From: Chondrosia reniformis
Taxonomy: Eukaryota; Porifera; Demospongiae; Chondrillida; Chondrillidae
Reading direction: 5' to 3'
DNA length: 64,000 nt
NCBI GenBank assembly: GCA_947172415.1
Contig: OX359200.1
Location: 4,280,501-4,344,500, forward strand
Shown: one piece after another, positions 27,101-39,684 of the stretch
How the letters are laid out: every line of letters begins with the position of its first letter
How positions within the stretch are numbered: position 1 is the stretch's first letter
Made by a program: the position numbers and the translations under genes
Notes under the pieces: model-generated
Database searches by the model: none
Told to the model about the DNA's origin: nothing
The model's input: the letters and a program-made list of their open reading frames with translations, nothing else

Positions 27101-30100
27101 TGCAGGAAGAGTCAGGGTCGTCACCCCCGACATGCAAGCATCAATAGCCTCATCCAGAGGCATCTGTCTGCAGCAGGAATCCCGGCCCACCTTGAACCCA
27201 CTGGCATTTACTGTTCTGATGGCAAACATCCTGATTGTGCATTGATCATGCCCTGGAGTTGTGGCCGGGTACTAGTGCGGGATGCTACATGTCCAGACAC
27301 ACTGGCCCCCTTCCACATTGCAAAGGCTTCCAGGGAACCAGGCTTGGTGAGGCAATGCAGAAGAAGAATTTTAAGTTAATGTATTATAATTTCTGAATTT
27401 AGTATTCTCATCTTACAGTGAATATTCGTTAATCCGACCCCGGTTAATCCGTCAAACCGCTTAAACCGCCATTATTTCTTGAAAGGAATTCAAATGTATG
27501 GCAGTAGTATACAAGTAATCTGCCATCCGCCATTTTTTTCCTGAACCAGTTAAAAGTTCGTATGAAATTTAATCATGGATAAAGTGTCAAGCACGAGCGT
27601 TGTCAAGTGCGAAGTGAAGTGTGAGAAAGATGTTGCCTGCAAAGCGTTCTAGAGTCGATCTTACCATGAAACAGAAAAGAGAAATTTGTGAATACAGACA
27701 CAAATGCCCACGGACAACTCAGGAGGCATTGGCTTAGCACTTTTCCAAGAAATGGCAACTCCCAATCGCTTGAAGGACTGTTGCTGATGTCCCGAAGAGG
27801 ACGGAGTGCTGGTATTCAGCCGAAGGGAGCATTCCCAGGGCCAAGCGCTTGCGACGGCTGAAATTCGGCATGGTAGAAGAAGCCCTGTCTCTCTGGTTTC
27901 AGACCATGCATGCAGGCTAAGAAGGCCATCATGACAGACGCCATACTGTTGGAAAAAGGGAAAGAGTTCGCAGAGCGGCTAAACTGTGATGAGTTTACAG
28001 TGTCGGGAGGTTGGCTGCAGCATTTCAAAGCCAGAAATGGTATCTCTCTGCGTAATCTTCACGGAGAGTCAGCTTTGGTGATGATGTGGTTTACTCGGCC
28101 CGCGTGGAGCTGCAGGCGGTCCTGAGTGTCTATGATCCTAGGGACATCTATAATGTTGACGAAACTCGGATGTTTTTTAGGATGCCACCAAGTAAGACTT
28201 TATCAAAAGGAGCTCAGCATGGTTCCAAGCAATATAAGACCAGATCACAGTGGCCCTATGCACAAATGCTGAGGGAACAGAAAAGATAAAGCCCTTTGTA
28301 ATTGGCAAGAGTGCTCAGCCACGATGTTTCAAGGATTTCTGTCCAAGCACCTATGTTTCTTATACCCATCACAAAAAAGCTTGGATGACTGGGTTCCTGT
28401 TCACAGAGTGGCTGCTTAGTTTTGATCAACACATCAAGCAGATGAAAAGCCGTCATGTCTTACTGCTTATGGACAATGTAGCTAGTCATTTTTCTGATGT
28501 CTCCCTTGAGTCTGTGGAACTGCACTACTTGCCACCAAATACAACAAGTCACCTGGAGCCTTTAGATGCTGGGAATATTAAAGCATGCAAGGCCTGGTAT
28601 CGAAGATCTCAATTAAAAAGATTCATTGAACTGCTAGAAGAAGAAAGAAGCCTGATATCAACTTGAAAGAGGCTATTCGTTTTTTAGCATTAGCCTGGAA
28701 AACAGTTACTCCAGCCACAATAAGCAACTGTTGGAAGCACACTGGTATCCTGCCTAAGCTTGAAGACCAAGAGCTAGAAGTTGATCCAATGCAGGAGCTA
28801 CATAGTCTTTTGAATGTTCCTCTTCTTCAGACTGCTAACTGCATGGCAGCATCACATTATTTATTTATTTATGAAGAAGTAGAAACAGAGGAATTACCAT
28901 CAGATGATGACATTGTTCCAATGGTACAGAAGGAAGATGATGATGATGATGATGACAGTCCCATTCCCACACTAATGCAAGCTGTTCATGCTGCAAAGGT
29001 CTTACAGCAGTACTTTGACAGTAAGACAGATGAGGAAAGCAGCTGGGCAATAGTAGATCTTCAAAGGAAATTGGAAAAAATCTTTGAGGAAATGAAATCA
29101 CAGACTTCTTAATAGACTTTTTTACTACAAAATGAACTCACACTATTCTATGCTTTATAGCGAGATTTTATTGTTTTAAATTAGCTGGCTATATATACAT
29201 GTATTTATTAATTGAATAATATGTATTTTAATGAGATTTGGCTAATCTGCCAAACTCATTATTCCGCCAAAAAGTGTACAAACGAATTGCGGCAGATTAA
29301 TAGGGTTACTGTACACTGTACTTTTTCCCAGCTGATTAATGAATATTCACTGTACTAATTTATTGTATTTATATCAAAAAAAGAAATTATATATCTGTTA
29401 ATCCAGTCACCCATCTACTGTATATATGTAGCCAGATAAATTATGTTTAATAGGTCTCATAGGCAAATGAATCACACAGATCTACTGTACATGCTATTTA
29501 ACTTATTTTCCATTTACATACGTTATGTAACAATAAATTCAAGACCACAGTGCTAAAACATTGTTACTCTGTTAAATTGCATAAAACAAGAAAAGGACCT
29601 ACAGTTTGCATAACATACCCAGTTTTGGGATCCAGCGTTACAGAATTCAATGGAGGAAAGTCAACAACAATGTCAGCTGTAAGGTAGCCAAGAGACGTCA
29701 TTCTCAGATTTAATTGGTAGCTACTGTGATCACCAACCAAGATGAGTGACCTAGCCATTTAGAGTAGGTAATAAATAAGGTTTGGCAATACTATATTCAG
29801 CAATTGGCACTCACTCCTGAAATTTATACAAAGGCCACTGTAGTTTAGTTCTCCATAACAGTGGAATAAATGGTGTTTTGAGACGGGATTCTAGTGTTTG
29901 TGCACTGACAAGATCAATCCATGGACACCTTTCATTTAAAAATGAACTATTCAGCTGCAATCCTCGGGACTCTCCATCCTCGCTGCAGACATACATGTAC
30001 AAACATGAATCAATAATTTATAGTTTAAAATCTGTTTTTAAGAACAAATTCATATATGTAACTAGAACAGATATGTACATATAAGAACACGCTAAAGCTG

Positions 30101-33100
30101 TCACTTAGTAATAAGACCAGAAAAGTAGCCTATTCCTCTGGGTCGGGTATATGTCTGTTCTCAACTGCATATGAATGTCAACCACATCTGGTACTTTAGA
30201 CAATTCGTGGATGTCAAACAGACATAGCAGATCACTTGTAACTACAGTACTACACATACATAAATACATGCAAATGATAGGGCTTATTTGTCACGATCAT
30301 GATGAGATATGAAGTATATTGAGCAACAGCAACATTAAATCTTTGGAATAGAACGTTTCAACCTGCAGGTCTTCATCAGTAATATTAAACTTCATATCTC
30401 ATTAATACATGCCTGCATTGTTAAACATGTGAGCATGTACGCATATACTGTAAGCCAATACAATTGGAGGAGGGCAGCGAGGTAGCATTTCCTCCCTTAT
30501 TGAACTAGGTTCCGCCCTCAATATTATTTATATTACATTTGGCCTCTCCGCTATTTAAAAAGGAAACCATAATGATAAAAGAACATGTGATAACAAAATG
30601 CTTAGCACTGTCTCAAGCAGTTAAATAACTGCCTATAAGCATATAACATTTAGTACATTAAATTTCTCTGTATATTGGACAACATTTATACTATGTTTGG
30701 ATGGTAGGCATGCACAAGAACTGTCCTGCGAAAACTCATTTAATACAAGCATGTACTATTAAGCAGCACAAGATACGTGTATTCTGTGTATATACACATA
30801 CATTCTCATTTTGAAACTATTCCAGGCCTCCTCTGCCGGTACATACTGGCTTGTCATGCAGTACAGAAGAGCTGTATAGTACAAGACTTGAACATTTTGT
30901 CTTCTCTGGAAAGTAGTCAGAAAAGTAGTAACCTCATCAAGCCACTCTCTTAATGGGTTTTGTTGGGCTGGTGTGTGTGGCTTGTTTGCAAAACTTGGCT
31001 GAAGTGGGTGAATCAGAAGTTTGGATTCTAGGCAACCCTTCAAAAAGACTTCCTGTGTTTGGCCTCCAGTCTTGCTCCACCAGTAACCAGCTTTCCCAAC
31101 ACAACTACTGCTCTGTACAGGCCTGCATGCGTTATGTACATAATAAACAAAAGAGTGACAGTTTACATATATGATAGTTATACAGACCTTTTAAATACCT
31201 AGTAACTGTTGTAGACTATAGTGCTCTACATGATATACTCAGGTTGTTTTTAGTTTGCACAGAAATCAAATGAAGTGAAAACGTCTAATGCAGTTGGCTT
31301 GGGACTACCTAAACAGAGAGGTGGCTACATCCTTATGTATGGCCCACTATATGTAAATGTATGACATTAACTGGGATAAGAGCCCACTAAAATTTGGAGG
31401 TGACTGCTACACAGAATTTACTGTACACTCTTTTGGGATAGAGAGACACTATTATATTAATACTTTCTTGAGTGGATACCAGACGATGAGTGTCCTTAAA
31501 ACATCTATATTTCTAATGTAGCACTCACCCAGTGTCCCACAGTGAAGCAATAAGGCCTGCAAAATGAGCTTCAGTCACCTACATACATACATACATACGC
31601 ATGTAAATACTAATGAAGTGCTACTATGAACGTTTATTGCACAAGCAAGTTGACTCACCCAGGATGGATTAGAAAATGCACTGGATACTTCCTTTGCACT
31701 ATTCATCAGGTGTTCTAGGAAGGTAATAGCCACACCAGGCTCACCACACTGACCAAACATTCTGGCTAGTTCTCCATAAATCAAGTATTTTGTCTTCACT
31801 GAGTCATGAATACACCATAAAACAAAACAAGTATGATATTATACAGGAAGATAAAGTGGTAATATCTACATATATTACAGTCAAACAAAACGAGGAAACA
31901 ATTGCTGTGATATAAACACAGAACAGCTAATTTCAACCACCAGGACTCCCCAACTGTGCTACAGTTGGCAGAGCATCCAATACTCATGCTTCAGTCTTAT
32001 GTATGTATAATAAGTAGAAAAATAGGGAAACTCTAAAATCTACATAAATCTGATCTAAAAGCATTGATATCACCATCACTATTGACAACCTGGATATTAC
32101 CCCGGCTGCCTATGGCTTGACCATCTTTTTGAGTGGCTAGGGGGAGGCTCTGGTTCCCATCAAACGAACGTCCATGGTATAATAAGTAGTACTAATTATG
32201 CTAAGGGCTAATGCAGTTTTATCTCAAGGCCTTAATCAAAACAGCGTCATAAAATTTGGCAAATATTTATGGAAGTCAAAAACACAAAAACTGAATGTTT
32301 GGACCTGGAAGACAACTTCAGCATTAAATATATTATCATTGCTTACAAATAGTACTAATTTAATACACTTTCTAAAACCTATAATTGTGCCAGAAGTACA
32401 ACTGCCAACCTATGTATACATACCGTCTTTGATCTTTTGGTGTGCCTCACAGAAAAGATCTCCTGCCACCTTTACCCAACCTCTTGACCAGCACACATAG
32501 GGCAGCCAAAGGTGGAAACACTCAGGCCAATCCTGGAGAACTTCTGGACATCTGAAAAGTGAGTTATGTACTGATAAAAGGTACTGTTACTTGACTAGCC
32601 ATAGAATTATAGATCTCACTTCTGCTTAAGCAATCTGTTAATACAGCTTTGCACTAGTTTCAGCTCCTTCATGGGGGGCTGCACAACCTGGTAGCAGTAG
32701 CAATCAAACAAACAGTTTGTAAGGTGAATAAATGCTCGTTGTATCACCATTCCACCATGAAGATCTTGCCTTAAATACGATTCTCGCAAAACAGGAGAAA
32801 AGGCAGAGAAGTACTTCAAAGTGGGTAGATCTTGGTATACCAAGGTGCTTTCTTCATCTTCAAGGTTTTCCCAAGGAAAACACAATGGCTCCCTATTTGT
32901 ATACTGAAGACTCCGATCTTTCTTAGGTATCTTTGAATACTGCTTGATTATAGACCACGCCCACTTTTGACACACACCGTTTTGGCACCAGGTCAACTGC
33001 TTGTTGCTCTGTTTTAGGTTCCGTACAAGAGGTGGAACCACAGGCAAACCTATACGTGAAGTACAAATGTGCATGAGTAATATTTTACTACATGATTCTA

Positions 33101-35486
33101 CAGTATAAAAGGCCTATATACAGATAACTTGTAAATCTAATGATGTGGGTATTTACAAGAACATGCATGTATCAAGTAAAACAAAATATCACAAATTCTG
33201 AAAAATAAAATCACTTTGTTGTAAAATAACTGCAGTGACATCTAATGTAATCGACTGGTGAATGGAGGAAGGCTACAGATACCAGTCTAACTGCAATCTC
33301 ACCAGTGTAATGTGGCTAATAAGGACATGTATACTGGCAATACAGGCAAGAGTGTAGAAAAAGTACAAGAAATCCATAAATGGTGAATGTGTCAGGTATA
33401 GACCATAAATTAACCATTCTGCTTGTCCTATTCCTAGCACCTCCACAGCTATACAATATACGTATATACAAAATAACACCTAAGGAGAGCGTGCATCACA
33501 TGACTACTAGTCCAGATGTAGGAGGACAAGGGGTCCATACTGATATTATGCTGCAGGAGTGCTGCCAGTGACAGTTCAGAGAGTGATGGAGGATCTGAAG
33601 GACCAGGTGACATATCCACCTGCTGCAAGTCTGGACTCTCATCACTTATGAGACGTTGCAAGAGAGGCTGCATAAAGTCCTTTTCTTGAGATTGGGACTC
33701 TTTTCTCTTCTTTTTGGCCCTTTTAGACCTTTAAGGGGAGACAAATGAGTACCTATACACATTATTATCAGAGTAAATCAAAAGTCAACAAACTAATAGG
33801 GAAACTCCAAACCTTGAAGGATGGACAGTCTACATACAGTATAATGGGTGCAGAGAGAAAAAATGGATTGAAAGATATCTCAAAGAAACTAAAAGATAGG
33901 AAGCATTTAGCACAAGCATAAATTATATGAAAAAGAACTACATATGAAGAACAATGAGTTGAAAAAAGACAAAAAATGAAGAAAAGACGACTGTATTAAA
34001 CACAAGGACAGAGTATTTGGAATGGGAGCCACAGAAGCACAGAATAGGACTATGTGGTGAGGCCCAATGGGAAGTTTAAGGCAGCAATAGGTTTTAACTA
34101 ATGTATTAGTTGCCAGGCAGCAATAGGTTTTAACTAATGTATTAGTTGCCAGGCAGGAATAGGTTTTAACTAATGTATTAGTTGCCAGGCAGGAATAGGT
34201 TTTAACTAATGTATTAGTTGCCAGGCAACTGATAGGATCAGTAAAGACAATGTTCAAACCTTCACAGTTGTGAAGAGGGCTACAACTCAGTCTATCTATG
34301 TACACTGTACATATATAAACCAAAGATGGTGAGAAAGGAAGAATTAGAAGACGAGATGACAGCAGTACAGAATCCTAAGGAAACCAATTTGGGATAGGAG
34401 GAGTCAATTGTCGGACTCAGGAAACCATGAGAACAGGAAGTAAATACGTACATCTATTCTAATATTACCAAAACTGTGCAAAAGTAGCTGGTTAGTTGCA
34501 TTCCTGGTGATTAAAAGGCTAGTCAAGGATGACAGAAAATACAAGAGATTGCTCATATTAAAGGCAAAGGGGATTCTACCAAATATCTAAAAAGAGATGA
34601 TGCTGTAATAAAATGGAGCTTAATCAAGCATGCAGCAATGTAAAATTAGGCAAGGTTAGTTCCTAACTTATAGGGTTACCCTAGGCCCTTCATTTTAAGA
34701 TTGTGTCTCTCCCCTAATATGCTGCATTATCTCATTATCTCATATTATTCTCCAGAACATAATATTGCATTACTTATACCATCTCCACCACCAAACACTG
34801 ATAAAACCTTTGTCAGTATGAATAGTGCTGCTATATTGGAGAGTGTTTCCTACGTGGTGCATTGGAATATTGAACATATTAGAGGTAATCACTGAAATTA
34901 TATGATACAAAACCAACCTTGGACCAGATTTCAGTCTTCCAGTCAAAATAAGACTTTGGCCAATTGGCTAGTTTGATGCAGTACAATTATATTATGATCA
35001 TGCTTAAGTTATAGATATTAAAAAAAAACTGATATATTATCGTAAAACTTCATAACGTCGTATAAAAATGCAAGTCAGAGTAAAGAATTCTTATAGCATG
35101 TCGAAATGAGAAGGTGGCTGGGCGGTGTTATGTACTGACCAGTAGGGTACGCAATACAGGCTGTATTAAGCTCCTCCTCACTCTTCCAAAAGTTGCGATT
35201 TCCACTAATGCTTAGAATAGTTTAATTACATTACTAACTCACTACTGACAGCATAAACGTACTTGGAGGTACTTGTCGTGGTGGGCAAAGCAACGCATTC
35301 CGATGTCCCTTGTTCTTGTGATTTGCCCTTTGCTCTAACTTCTCCTTGCGGATCCGTTCGAGTATAAGACAAGGAATCTCGAGAGAGCTCTTCAGAAATC
35401 ATTCGCTGATACATTCCTTTACCCAGCTTACTCGCGAAAGGGGAATCGAGACTAATATCATCTGTATCCCCATCCCGAGTCGCCAT
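21124..35486 (-). CDS. Unidentified multi-exon gene (possibly more than one)
   Basis: A start exon 35486-35236 (MATRDGDTDDISLDSPFASK, good context) and exon-like segments follow on the minus strand: 35204-35140, 33729-33560, 33449-33302, 33057-32621, 32550-32425, 31800-31650, 31560-31515, 31115-30795, 30245-30105, 29985-29812, 29743-29613, 24312-24250, 24195-23955, 23014-22875, 22705-22683, 22400-22269, 22128-21808, 21701-21625 and 21398-21124 (stop). The last five join in phase. The middle part looks helical (LIYGELARMFGQCGEPGVA; NVQVLYYTALLYCMTSQY) and the C-terminal part beta-rich (YAGLWTLPGMLITYSATKLC), perhaps a propeller. I do not recognise the family. Exon 2 fits two frames and some borders are unfixed, so the region could hold two genes. 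The 24.3-29.6 kb gap is filled by mobile elements. Confidence 0.45.
24618..24787. repeat. Tandem repeat, 34-bp unit, 5 copies
   Basis: gaaagaggagatcaagagaa plus agctacatacagtt recurs at 24618, 24652, 24686, 24720 and 24754; the last copy is diverged. It lies just before the retrotransposon remnant. Confidence 0.9.
24950..27379 (+). mobile_element. Broken non-LTR retrotransposon with RT and endonuclease-like 3' part
   Basis: Plus-strand pieces in shifting frames: a CAVCSRAMPLRHDG zinc-finger-like start (24990-25060), SIRPPPLVDQVQGLQ and SFPCGSAGGQDGPCPQHL of the RT entry region (25590-25724), continuation KDMVSSSARGG at 26202, then a jump at about 26340 to DGTLDRRVEEVLHDL, which normally follows the catalytic YxDD box. 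The core palm is therefore deleted. Downstream come CRHCGAEVVNLGTHVLSC (27050) and GIYCSDGKHPDC...VRDATCPDT, which fits a cysteine knuckle plus restriction-like endonuclease seen in some site-specific and related non-LTR elements. Frameshifts and stops make it inactive. It is split by a piggyBac-like MITE at 25725-26197. Confidence 0.8.
25725..26197. mobile_element. piggyBac-like MITE with TTAA target duplication
   Basis: Ends tcctttaaggccc (left) and the inverse of gggccttaaaagg (right) are flanked by TTAA at 25721-25724 and 26198-26201. Subterminal inverted repeats gccactttagtggc and gccactaaagtggt lie inside each end. Removing the element and one TTAA restores the RT reading frame PQHL|KDMV. 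No intact transposase: the 72-residue plus frame (25884-26102) is not recognised. Confidence 0.88.
27416..29352 (+). mobile_element. Tigger/pogo DNA transposon, full-length but inactive
   Basis: Terminal inverted repeats cagtgaatattcgttaatc and cagtgaatattcattaatc (inverted right end) with TA on both sides (27414-27415, 29353-29354). The transposase is described as a separate pseudogene. The element lies in the 5-kb gap of the 21-35 kb gene region. Confidence 0.9.
27629..29112 (+). pseudogene. Tigger transposase, frameshifted
   Basis: Pieces in order: MLPAKRSRVDLTMKQKREIC (psq-type helix-turn-helix, 27629), CENP-B-type domain RAKRLRRLKFGMVEEALSLW and GKEFAERLNCDEFTVSGGWL (27830-28050), DDE nuclease DIYNVDETRMFF (28150), LLLMDNVASHFSDV (28470) and TTSHLEPLDAGNIKACK (28545), and an acidic C-terminal tail ending in a coiled coil (28663-29112). 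All three catalytic aspartates are visible. At least four frame changes and stops (for example the stop near 27735) separate the parts, so no enzyme is made. Confidence 0.9.
30302..30402 (-). repeat. Fold-back repeat family, copy C
   Basis: Arms atgagatatgaagtatatt (30302-30320) and the inverse ending at 30402 enclose attgagcaacagcaacat and a minus-strand ctgatgaagacctgcaggtt-gaaacgttc block (30351-30379). Confidence 0.75.
32015..32175 (+). repeat. Dispersed repeat, internally deleted relative of the ribozyme repeat
   Basis: Shares ctatggcttgaccatctttt and tagggggag-ctctgg with 48520-48575, and tggatattac upstream with 48415. Relative to that copy about 95 bp, including most of the hammerhead core, are missing. 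Confidence 0.7.
34081..34224. repeat. Tandem repeat, 36-bp unit, 4 copies
   Basis: Unit gcagcaataggttttaacta plus atgtattagttgccag, at 34081, 34117, 34153 and 34189. The unit contains the palindrome actaatgtattagt. It is in the interval between exon-like segments of the unidentified gene. Confidence 0.9.
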
Positions 35487-35755
35487 TTTTCGAGAATGAT
35501 TGCGTAATTGCTTAAATCAAATGAATTATGTTAAAGCAGTATTCCTTAACGATGTATTGTTCTGAAGCATATATAAGCAATAGCGTTCATTGACATAGAG
35601 ATCCATAAGAAGAACATATTAGTCCATATCTCTTTATTCTGCAATTTCTGCATGAAACTACTCTACAGTTTTTACAAGGTCCCTTTCTTGAGCTATATAC
35701 ATACATGAAGGCAAATGAATGCATATTGTTGCACTATATACACTGGCTATTGGAC

Positions 35756-37056
35756 TTACAGGCTGCATGGGGCATCTCTATAGCGAGAACAGAACCACCT
35801 TGAACACTTTGGAGGACATTTCACTAGAGTGATAAATTTTAACAATCTTTAGGGTAATTTTTAACTTTATAGTTGTTATTCATCCATTAATTTTAAAGTA
35901 TATAGATAATTATAATGTGAAAATAGGCATAAAATTTAAATGTTAGTACATATATATTAATTTGGTAATCATGTCTGCTGTTTATAAGACATACCTGGAC
36001 ACTGTGGGCAACACTCTCCCGGCTTTGTGAAGGGATTATCACAGTCTAGAGGGGCACAGTCAATTATAAAGGTTGCCAGTGTACCATCAAAACAAGTCCT
36101 GTGTTTTAAGAAACATAAAGCATACAATATTCATAAGTTAAATTCAAGTTTAAACACATACAAGCACTTTAAAATCACTGTATGTAACTTCATTAGCTGA
36201 GGCTAGTAATTTTAAATTACATACGTATATACGTATATATATATATAGAATAAATATTCATGGAACATATGCAATGGACAATAATATATTCATACATTCC
36301 TATACATGGTGTATTAGGAAAAACAGTTTCTCCATTTTTGACAATTGTTCCATCATCCAGCTGACAAGATCCAGGAGGAATACACAATTTCTTTGTGGAA
36401 AATACTCTTCCTAAGTAACACCAACTATATACATAGAATTGAGTTAATTCATTTATTATAAAAATGAGAATATTCCATGCATATATATACCAGGTATTGC
36501 AACCATCGGAACATTTCCACTTTTCACCAGAATGATAGACATTACCACCCTCCCTGCAACCTAACAGCATAAAGGACACAGCAATTATAATACACCCCTA
36601 TATAGCACTTTATATTCTATATATGTACTTTTTTATCTCTATATCTTCAATATAATTAGTAAACTTCAAATACGTAATGACATTAATATAGTATATAGAC
36701 TCAAAATTAATATATAAGCTTGTATATATTTCCTTAATATATGGATATCAAGCAGTGTTTAAGTATTGTAGAAAAACAGAAAAACAGACACATGTATATT
36801 AAGAAAATATACATAGATTTACATATTATAGATAAAAAATATGTATACATTGATAAATTAGGTACTGTATATGCATGGAGGTGAATATAATTGTGGATAT
36901 ATATATAAATTTGATGAAACTTTATATGCAGCATTAATAGAAAATTATATATAAAATTCCAAACTCACAGCCCCTACAAAGTGATAGTCTTTCACTGGTG
37001 CTTTCACAGAGAACAATAAGGAGGCAAAAGCTAATTATAACCACTTGCTGTTTCAT
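35756..37056 (-). CDS. Small secreted VWC-like cysteine-rich protein, 5 exons
   Basis: Exons 37056-36969, 36560-36491, 36424-36296, 36098-35995 and 35823-35756 join in phase (1, 2, 2, 1) to 152 residues. Signal peptide MKQQVVIISFCLLIVLCEST; then CRGCCREGGNVYHSGEKW and CSDGCNTC, CQLDDGTIVKNGETVFPNTPC, CFDGTLATFIIDCAPLDC, GECCPQCP, and a basic tail ending RDAPCSL. The cysteine spacing is that of one and a half to two von Willebrand C modules. It is extracellular; VWC modules often bind growth factors or matrix, but no specific partner can be read. A truncated paralogue lies upstream at 39685-40214, with similar sequence before both start codons. Confidence 0.85.
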
Positions 37057-37638
37057 ACCCTGTCAGTCTTCGTAGAGGACCAATTGTAAATGCTACAGAC
37101 CAGTCAGGAGCAATAAGAGGTGTATATGCACTACACTTAAATAGCTGAGTAAAAACAAAAGCGACTGCAGGACCAAGGCAATATAATATATCTACTTGAT
37201 TGTATGCAGGATCCCTTTATACACAACTCCTTTAAATACTGTTGGTATGCCAAGAGAAGCCTTAAAACTCCTGCATATTTAAAGTATAATACCGATATGA
37301 TACCAGTACCTGTTTATACAATTACATTTACTTTTAAATGTTATAACTATCCAGTAAACACATTACATTTTATACAATAGCATTAATACATGATATAACT
37401 TTCAGTGTTTGTATACTTTTGATTGTGTTTACATTGGCACTTGCAATGAGTGTCTTGCTACTTCAAATTATGACACACCCAGGCTTTGACCATACAGTAC
37501 CACAGACAATCAACTTGTTAGGTACCAGACAATTAACTATTACTAGAGACATCTTGGACAACACAAGTTTTACTGTTTGTGTAATTAACAATACACTGAT
37601 TGTATTGAAGCTCTAGTAATATTGTATAATATACTTCA

Positions 37639-37985
37639 TTGCCGGGGCAACCGCCTGTGTTTAAATTTTGTAACCGTGATATAACAGGATTATATACCCT
37701 GTTGCCGGGGCAACCGCCTGTGTATATATTTCGTAACCGGGATATAACAGGATTTAAGAAGCTATATACTGCCATCGGCTTCTTAAATCCTGTTATATCC
37801 CTGCCCAAATATGGTAAACTAAGACGTTTCTACTTGGAGGGTGGACAATTCTCCTTACATTTAGGACAGTTGGAGTAGTCAGGGCAAGAGCATTCTATAA
37901 AGTCGTCAGTGTTTAAGCCAAACTAACCAGACGCCAGATGAGCCATCCTGAAAGTCCTGCCAAAATAACGATAAGAAACTACAGA
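37639..37985. repeat. Dispersed repeat R2
   Basis: Same unit and orientation as R1 and R3. It has two tandem copies of a gttgccggggcaaccgcctg start (37640 and 37700) and the same ggatataacaggatttaaga hairpin. With R3 it brackets the RT remnant 38250-39025 as direct repeats. Confidence 0.75.
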
Positions 37986-38249
37986 GGGGGGGAAACACTT
38001 CATTATTTGTATATGAGTGATACAAAAATCATGCCTAGGACACAGGGGAAAAAATGTTTTTTTTCACTACAAGTACCTGGCAAGGCAGTTATATAGGAGT
38101 CATAAGGAAATATTAGTTAAGTACAGCATAAATATAACAGAATATAATAAAATATGTGACTGAACAGTAAATACGTATATACATATAATCATGTTCAGTT
38201 TGGACACCAGGTTGGTGCTACATGGGCCATGAATATAGTTTTGGAGCTC

Positions 38250-39025
38250 TAGATTGCTGATTTGGCAAATTTCAGCAATGTATTCCTCCTATCTATTGTG
38301 GTGGAGCTGGGAGCGAATTTCTTTAACCGATGCATGGTGTCAGGGTTGTGGTGACCTAGGCTTCCAATTTCAATTGTTGTCAGACAGGGTAGTAACCCAG
38401 TTTCTAAGAGATCTGTCATCAGAGCTTGATAATTTTCTTTGGTTTCTTTGTGATGGCGGGCCCCAGCTAGGTTCTCTGTTGAGTTCCATGGAACTGTTAA
38501 CTCCACTAGGTGAACTTTGTCTTCATAGAAGAGTGTGAGATCAGGTCTGGCAGTTGTGGAGAGGAGACTTGGGGGGATGGTTGATGGTGGGCTATCGATT
38601 GCTCTGAGACCCTCTAGATCACAGTAGATGGTGGCATCGGGGTTGGAAGCTTTGACAAATTGGTAAAGGAGGTGAACATTTTGTCATGTCTCCAGGTGTA
38701 CCGCCCCTGAGTAAGAGTTGTGGGGCAGCAATTTAGGACATGTTTGATGTTGCAGTGTGGTACGTGACACAGCAGGCATTTGGAGCTGACTTTATAACTC
38801 TATCTGCGCAGGTTAGATGGAGTTGGGAGGCAGTCTATGCTGGCTCTGGCCATAAAGGAAAGTTGGCCTGATGGGAGTCCACTGAGGATTCTCTTCCATA
38901 CTGGATTGGCCTCTTCAAAAGCGATGGTTTGTAGAAGGCTGTTCTGGATCTTCAGAGAGTGGAGGTGTGTTCCCAGGTTTCTGAGTGTAGAGTTGTAAGG
39001 CCAGTTTTTGCAAGCTCCCTTTGTC
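38250..39025 (-). mobile_element. Non-LTR retrotransposon 3' remnant
   Basis: Minus-strand pieces read a cysteine/histidine knuckle (CLLCHVPHCNIKHVLNCCP area), RYTWRHDKMF, then PDLTLFYEDKVHLVELTVPW, ETKENYQALMTDL and EIGSLGHHNPDTMHRLKKFA. This order (zinc knuckle, WRHD, PD...D...K/ELTV) is typical of the C-terminal part of reverse transcriptases with a restriction-like endonuclease. Stops occur between the pieces and no RT palm is present. It lies between R2 and R3. Confidence 0.75.
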
Positions 39026-39109
39026 TGGTGTATATGGGTTTATATACGTAGTCGCCCTCGGGACTCGTACGTATAAAACCCATATACACCTCAGCGCCGT
39101 GGTATAACT

Positions 39110-39400
39110 AATACTAAGAAGCTATATACTGCATCGGCTTCTTAAATCCTGTTATATCCCTGCCCAAATATGGTAAACTAAGACGTTTCTTCTTGGGGGA
39201 GTGGACAATTCTCCTTACATTTATGACAGTTGGAGTAGTCAGGGCAAGAGCATTCTATGAAGTCGTCAGCGTTTAAGCAAAACTAACCAGACGCTAGATG
39301 AGCCATCCTGAAAGTCCCGCCAAAATAACGATAAGAAGCGACGGAGTATATATCACTCATACCACGGCGTTTCGCTCAACGCCGTGGTATAACTAATACT
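39110..39400. repeat. Dispersed repeat R3
   Basis: Same unit as R1 and R2. It ends with the palindrome taccacggcgtttcgc/caacgccgtggta (about 39359-39392). A second hairpin just upstream (39029-39090, ggtgtatatgggtttatata against its inverse) belongs to the same composite. Confidence 0.75.
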
Positions 39401-39684
39401 TACCTCTAACCAGAAAAAATTGTTGCTTATGCTCAATAATTATATAAGTCATGATCAGGTTATTATAATAAATGCAACAAAAACCCTTACCACTTCATAT
39501 TGCACCTGTATATTATTATGAAAGTATATAGAAAAACTAGTACTGTTATGACATATATAATACGCTAATTGATGATAAATTCTGTGTATAAAATTAATAT
39601 TATATTAAAAATTTAAACCATACATATACACATAAGTCAATAGATAATATATTGAAATCGTCGAATTTGTGCATGTATTCATAC

